A stretch of 34,190 bases of DNA from Deltaproteobacteria bacterium (GTDB lineage Bacteria > Myxococcota_A > UBA796 > UBA2385), in NCBI GenBank assembly GCA_016792625.1, contig JAEUKK010000064.1:1-34190 (forward strand), read 5' to 3'. Every line of letters begins with the position of its first letter. The stretch's first letter is position 1. Position numbers and translations under genes: made by a program. A model generated the notes under the pieces. That model saw nothing but the letters and a program-made list of their open reading frames with translations, had not been told where the DNA came from and did not search any database. Shown here piece by piece: positions 33,991-34,190 of the stretch.

Positions 33991-34034
33991 GCCCCGCGGG
34001 GTCGACCCTCGGGTCGGCCCATCCCGGCTCCCTT

Positions 34035-34079
34035 CGCGCCGATGGCAGGCCCCGCCTGTCGTCGGCGCGTTCCTTTTGC
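34035..34079 (+). terminator. Strong Rho-independent terminator
   Basis: A 16-bp stem (34035-34050 with 34054-34069, two wobble pairs) closes a CCC loop and runs into TTCCTTTT. It is 45 bp past the thioredoxin-lipoprotein stop codon and is the clearest terminator in the window. Confidence 0.88.
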
Positions 34080-34190
34080 GGTCCTTGCACCTTGGGCGGC
34101 CCCGCCGGCCAGGGCCGGCGGGCCGGGTGCCTGCGCGGGTCGCGGCGGGGCCGCTCCGTCGGCCTGCGGCCGACCCGCTGCGCGGCCGCT
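34080..34190. other. GC-rich tail with dispersed element copy
   Basis: No gene. The stretch has nested GC inverted repeats. A GCGGGGCCGCTCCGTCGGC segment at 34146-34164 is nearly the same as one near 17877-17895. Confidence 0.4.

Overview
The window is very GC-rich (about 70% or more by eye) and gene-dense. Many genes are outer-membrane-type lipoproteins: von Willebrand A (VWA), lamin-tail, Ig-like, MopE-like and Cys-rich proteins. TadE/TadG-like proteins and short ATGA/TGATG gene overlaps are also present. This mix fits a free-living Myxococcota (deltaproteobacterial) chromosome; that assignment is inferred from gene style only.

Region 1 (1-3353) is the most striking part: the platform end of a chromosomal integron. 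A complete IntI-type tyrosine recombinase lies on the minus strand (1786-2820). Downstream of its stop codon are a candidate attI junction (GTTAGGC, 1327-1321), one full cassette of 1259 bp ending in a textbook 59-bp attC (120-62), and the start of a second cassette running off the left edge. The attC points the same way as intI, so this is the inverted arrangement: cassettes lie 3' of intI, not divergent from its 5' end. Cassette 1 holds an exact 114-bp tandem repeat that reads as a decayed 38-residue repeat protein. Nine TAGGC half-sites cluster between the first cassette and intI.

Region 2 (3354-7570, all minus) holds an alpha/beta hydrolase, a 4-TM protein, an S41 protease, a GNAT enzyme closely resembling AAC(3)-I aminoglycoside acetyltransferases, and a lower-GC orphan gene.

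Region 3 (7741-11036, minus) is the arginine operon argR-argG-argH, with a palindromic operator inside its promoter. A small sigma-region-4-like HTH protein follows at 11311-11565.

Region 4 (12200-15181, minus) is a compact TadG(VWA)-lipoprotein-TadE-TadE operon. It is divergent from pyruvate kinase (15319-16806, plus).

Region 5 (16843-22758) contains a GAF-domain protein, an operon of lipoprotein, membrane protein and MBL-fold hydrolase, an N-formylglutamate amidohydrolase, a small charged protein, and a GYF_2-TM-SH3 protein.

Region 6 (23012-34190) is dominated by surface lipoproteins. It has a 928-residue multidomain lipoprotein and a tight four-gene lipoprotein operon (32850 to 27829). 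In that operon one VWA protein carries what looks like a circularly permuted lamin-tail domain. A VOC protein, an ICMT-like methyltransferase, a second copy of the membrane protein family and a coiled-coil TlpA-like lipoprotein complete the region.
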